NCBI GenBank assembly: GCA_016207645.1
Contig: JACQPH010000166.1
Span: 1-40,586 of the forward strand
DNA: 40,586 bases
Direction of reading: 5' to 3'
Source: Elusimicrobiota bacterium
Lineage (GTDB): Bacteria > Elusimicrobiota > Elusimicrobia > Elusimicrobiales > UBA9959
The position numbers and the translations under genes are program-made. Below are positions 38,103-40,586 of this stretch, piece by piece; within the stretch, counting starts at the first letter, position 1, and each line of letters opens with the position of its first letter. Below the pieces are notes generated by a model that was given only the letters and a program-made list of their open reading frames with translations, had not been told where the DNA came from and ran no database searches.

Positions 38103-38447
38103 ATGAAACATATCAGGACGAAAAAGGATTTCGAGGCCGAACTCTCGGCCGGCGGCGACAGGTTCGTTTATTTCTATTCCGGCTGGTGCCACTACTGCTC
38201 CGACTTCCTCAACTCGCTGGAAAAACACCATAAGTCCGGCCACGCGGGCTTCCTCAAGCTCTGCGTAGACGAGCTCCCCGCGCTGGAGGAGCATTTCCAG
38301 GTGGAAGTGGTGCCCAGCGTGCTTTTCTTCAGCGGCGGCAAGCTGGTAAAACGCCTCGACGGCGTCCTGGGCCGCGGCCTCAACGAGGAAAAGCTCCTGG
38401 CCTTCATGAAAGCCTGCGAGGCCAGACCGGCCGGGGGGGCGAAATGA
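38103..38447 (+). CDS. Thioredoxin-family protein
   Basis: FVYFYSGWCHYCSDFLNSLEKH, VEVVPSVLFFSGGKLVKRLDGV. Confidence 0.85.
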   Translation: MKHIRTKKDFEAELSAGGDRFVYFYSGWCHYCSDFLNSLEKHHKSGHAGFLKLCVDELPALEEHFQVEVVPSVLFFSGGKLVKRLDGVLGRGLNEEKLLAFMKACEARPAGGAK

Positions 38448-39223
38448 AGGCCGCCAAACGGACCGCCGCGGCCGAAAAGGCCCCGGCTGAAGCCCTGGAG
38501 GGCGTGCTCGCCCGCGTAAAGAAGGCCACCGCGGCCGGCAGGTCCACGCTGGCCATCTTCGACCTCGACGGCACGCTCTTCGACAACCGCACCCGCACCA
38601 TTTTCATCCTGCGCGAGATCTCGGAGAAGTTCGACAACAGGGCGCCGGAACTCTCGGCCGCCTTCGAGCGCTTCCAGGACCTCTCCATAGTGGACTACAG
38701 CCTGGACAACACCCTGAAAAGAATGGGGGTCCGGCATCCCGCCGAGATAGCCTTCATCAAGCAGGAATGGGCGAAGCGCTTCTTTTCGGACGAGTACCAG
38801 AAGTACGACATGCCCATACTCGGCGCAAAGGCCTACGTCGAACGCGTCCACGGGGCCGGCGCCACGGCGATCTACCTCACCGGCCGCGACGTGGGCCGCA
38901 TGCTGGTGGGCACCACCGAGGTGCTGCGCCTCTACGGCTTCCCCGTCGGCGTCGCCGGGACCATGACCATAGTGAAAAAAGAGTTCGAGCAGGACGACGA
39001 GCTCTTCAAGAAGGAAGTGAGCGAGTACATCGACCGCCTCGGCGAGGTGGTGGCTGTCTTCGAGAACGAGCCCGCCAATTCCAACATCCTGCAGGCCCGC
39101 TTCCCGGGGGCCGATTCCTTCTTCGTGCTGACCCAGCATAAGCCCGGCGCGCCGGACCTGAAGCCGGGCATCCGCCGGATCAAGGATTTCCGCACCGGCA
39201 AAACGCGCCCCGGCGGGAACTGA
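38444..39223 (+). CDS. HAD-superfamily hydrolase
   Basis: TLAIFDLDGTLFDNRTRT (motif I), AIYLTGRDVGRM. Confidence 0.82.
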   Translation: MKAAKRTAAAEKAPAEALEGVLARVKKATAAGRSTLAIFDLDGTLFDNRTRTIFILREISEKFDNRAPELSAAFERFQDLSIVDYSLDNTLKRMGVRHPAEIAFIKQEWAKRFFSDEYQKYDMPILGAKAYVERVHGAGATAIYLTGRDVGRMLVGTTEVLRLYGFPVGVAGTMTIVKKEFEQDDELFKKEVSEYIDRLGEVVAVFENEPANSNILQARFPGADSFFVLTQHKPGAPDLKPGIRRIKDFRTGKTRPGGN

Positions 39224-39230
39224 CCCCGCC

Positions 39231-39962
39231 ATGCAGCCCCGGCTCAGGATAATCCTCGTAAGGCCGCGGAACCCCGACAATATCGGGGCCGCGGCCCGCG
39301 CCATGGCGAATTTCGGGCTCTCCGACCTCGCCCTGGTCGCGCCTTTCGAGTCCGACTGGCGGGAGGCCGCCGCGGCCTGGCGGCGCGAGGCCTCGGTCTC
39401 GGCGATAGACGCGATGGACGTGGTGGACGCCGCCCGGCTCTACGGCACCATCCCCGAAGCCGCCGCGGACTGCTCGCTGCTGCTGGGAACCTCCTCGCTG
39501 CACCGCCTCAACCCCGGGCGCGACGTGATGCTCCTGTCCGAAACCCCGGGCTGCCTCTCGGGGAGAACCGGCAAGACAGGCATACTCTTCGGCTCGGAGA
39601 AGACCGGCCTCACAAAAGAGGAGCTTTCCTTCTGCAGCGCCATCATAAACATTCCCACGCGGGAGAAGCAGCCCTCCATGAACCTGGGCCAGTCGGTGGC
39701 GGTGCTGGCTTATGAACTCGCGGCGAGAGGGACCGCCGCGAAACCCAGGGCGGCCAGGGAAGCGATCGAACCCAATCACCGGGAGCTGGAGAGAGCGGCG
39801 CGCCGGATAAGCGCGAAGCTCAGCCTTGAAGCCGGCCCCCGCTGGGGCGGGGAAGCCGAGCTCCGGGCCATCAGGCAGGGCCTCCTGGACGCCCGGCTCA
39901 CCAAGGCGGCGATGAACGCGCTCAACCTGCTGCTCGACGGGAAAGGGGGGAAGAAACAATGA
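39231..39962 (+). CDS. SpoU/TrmH-family RNA methyltransferase (TrmJ-like)
   Basis: LRIILVRPRNPDNIGAAARAMANFGLSDLALVAP; GILFGSEKTGLTKEEL; IPTREKQPSMNLGQSVAVLAYEL. Confidence 0.9.
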   Translation: MQPRLRIILVRPRNPDNIGAAARAMANFGLSDLALVAPFESDWREAAAAWRREASVSAIDAMDVVDAARLYGTIPEAAADCSLLLGTSSLHRLNPGRDVMLLSETPGCLSGRTGKTGILFGSEKTGLTKEELSFCSAIINIPTREKQPSMNLGQSVAVLAYELAARGTAAKPRAAREAIEPNHRELERAARRISAKLSLEAGPRWGGEAELRAIRQGLLDARLTKAAMNALNLLLDGKGGKKQ

Positions 39963-40540
39963 AGGACGAACAAAGGTGCCCGTGGGCTTACGGCTCCAGC
40001 CCGCTTTATGTCCCGTACCACGATACCGAATGGGGCGTTCCGTCGCATGACGACCGGGTACAGTTCGAATTCCTCACGCTGGAAAGCGCGCAGGCGGGGC
40101 TGAGCTGGTCGACGATCCTGAACAAGCGGGAAGGCTACAGGAAAGCCTTCGCCGGCTTCGACCCGGCGAAAGTCGCGCGGTTCACGCCGGCGAAGATGGA
40201 AGCGCTGCTTAAGGACCCCGGCATAGTGCGCAACCGCCTGAAGGTGGGCGCCGCCGTGAATAACGCGCGACTCTTCCTTCAGGTGCGGAAGGAGTTCGGC
40301 TCCTTCTCTAAATATATCTGGTCTTTCGTCGGGGGGAAACCGAAGGTCAACCGCTGGACCCGGCTCGGGCAGCTGCCGGCTTTCTCCAAAGAATCCGACG
40401 CCCTCAGCGCCGACCTGAAAAGGCGCGGCTTCAAGTTCGTAGGCAGCACCATCATCTACGCCCACATGCAGGCCACCGGCCTGGTCAACGACCACCTGAC
40501 GACCTGCTTCAGGCACCGGGCCTGCTCGAAAATCAAGTAA
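39959..40540 (+). CDS. tag: DNA-3-methyladenine glycosylase I
   Basis: RCPWAYGSSPLYVPYHDTEWGVPSHDDRVQFEFLTLESAQAGLSWSTILNKREGYRKAFAGFD; FVGSTIIYAHMQATGLVNDHLTTCFRH. Confidence 0.95.
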   Translation: MKDEQRCPWAYGSSPLYVPYHDTEWGVPSHDDRVQFEFLTLESAQAGLSWSTILNKREGYRKAFAGFDPAKVARFTPAKMEALLKDPGIVRNRLKVGAAVNNARLFLQVRKEFGSFSKYIWSFVGGKPKVNRWTRLGQLPAFSKESDALSADLKRRGFKFVGSTIIYAHMQATGLVNDHLTTCFRHRACSKIK

Positions 40541-40545
40541 CTACT

Positions 40546-40586
40546 CAGGTAGTGGAGGGTCGGCCGGGGTTTTGTTTCGCGAACCC
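40546..40586 (+). repeat. Dispersed repeat copy C (outer arm, truncated by window end)
   Basis: CAGGTAGTGGAGGGTCGGCCGGGGTTTTGTTTCGCGAACCC; last 35 nt identical to 21776-21810. Confidence 0.92.

Overview
High-GC bacterial chromosomal window with tightly packed genes and mostly housekeeping or metabolic content. From start to end: YihY/BrkB membrane protein and GT4; a four-subunit 2-oxoacid:ferredoxin oxidoreductase (Vor/Kor type); a heterodimeric ABC exporter; lhgO-like oxidase; a small lower-GC DUF4160/DUF2442 island; an AmpG-like MFS permease; ferredoxin; a Mal-type sugar ABC operon; methyltransferase; K+ channel with RCK domain; acetate kinase; a glycosyltransferase/TPR/ABC/DUF885 operon; tig-clpP-lon; tRNA-Leu and tRNA-Lys; a TPR-SpoIID-like protein; two glycosyltransferases; yceD-rpmF-plsX-fabG-acpP-rnc; thioredoxin-like, HAD, SpoU/TrmJ-type methyltransferase and tag. 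Heavy ATA-isoleucine use and gene style are compatible with an uncultured lineage (Elusimicrobiota-like is a guess, not shown). The most unusual signals are non-coding: (1) a dispersed inverted-repeat element (core GTGGAGGGTYGGMCGGGGTTTTGTTTCGCGAACCCC) at both window edges in opposite orientation, plus an apparently complete ~190 bp copy at 21776-21965, flanked by near-perfect direct repeats and inserted at a start codon; (2) several degenerate heptanucleotide tandem-repeat arrays at gene junctions; (3) a 120 bp palindrome at 32057-32176; (4) a 32 bp tandem duplication of the fabG translation start that creates a small coupled ORF between plsX and fabG. No CRISPR array, rRNA, prophage or transposase gene was seen.
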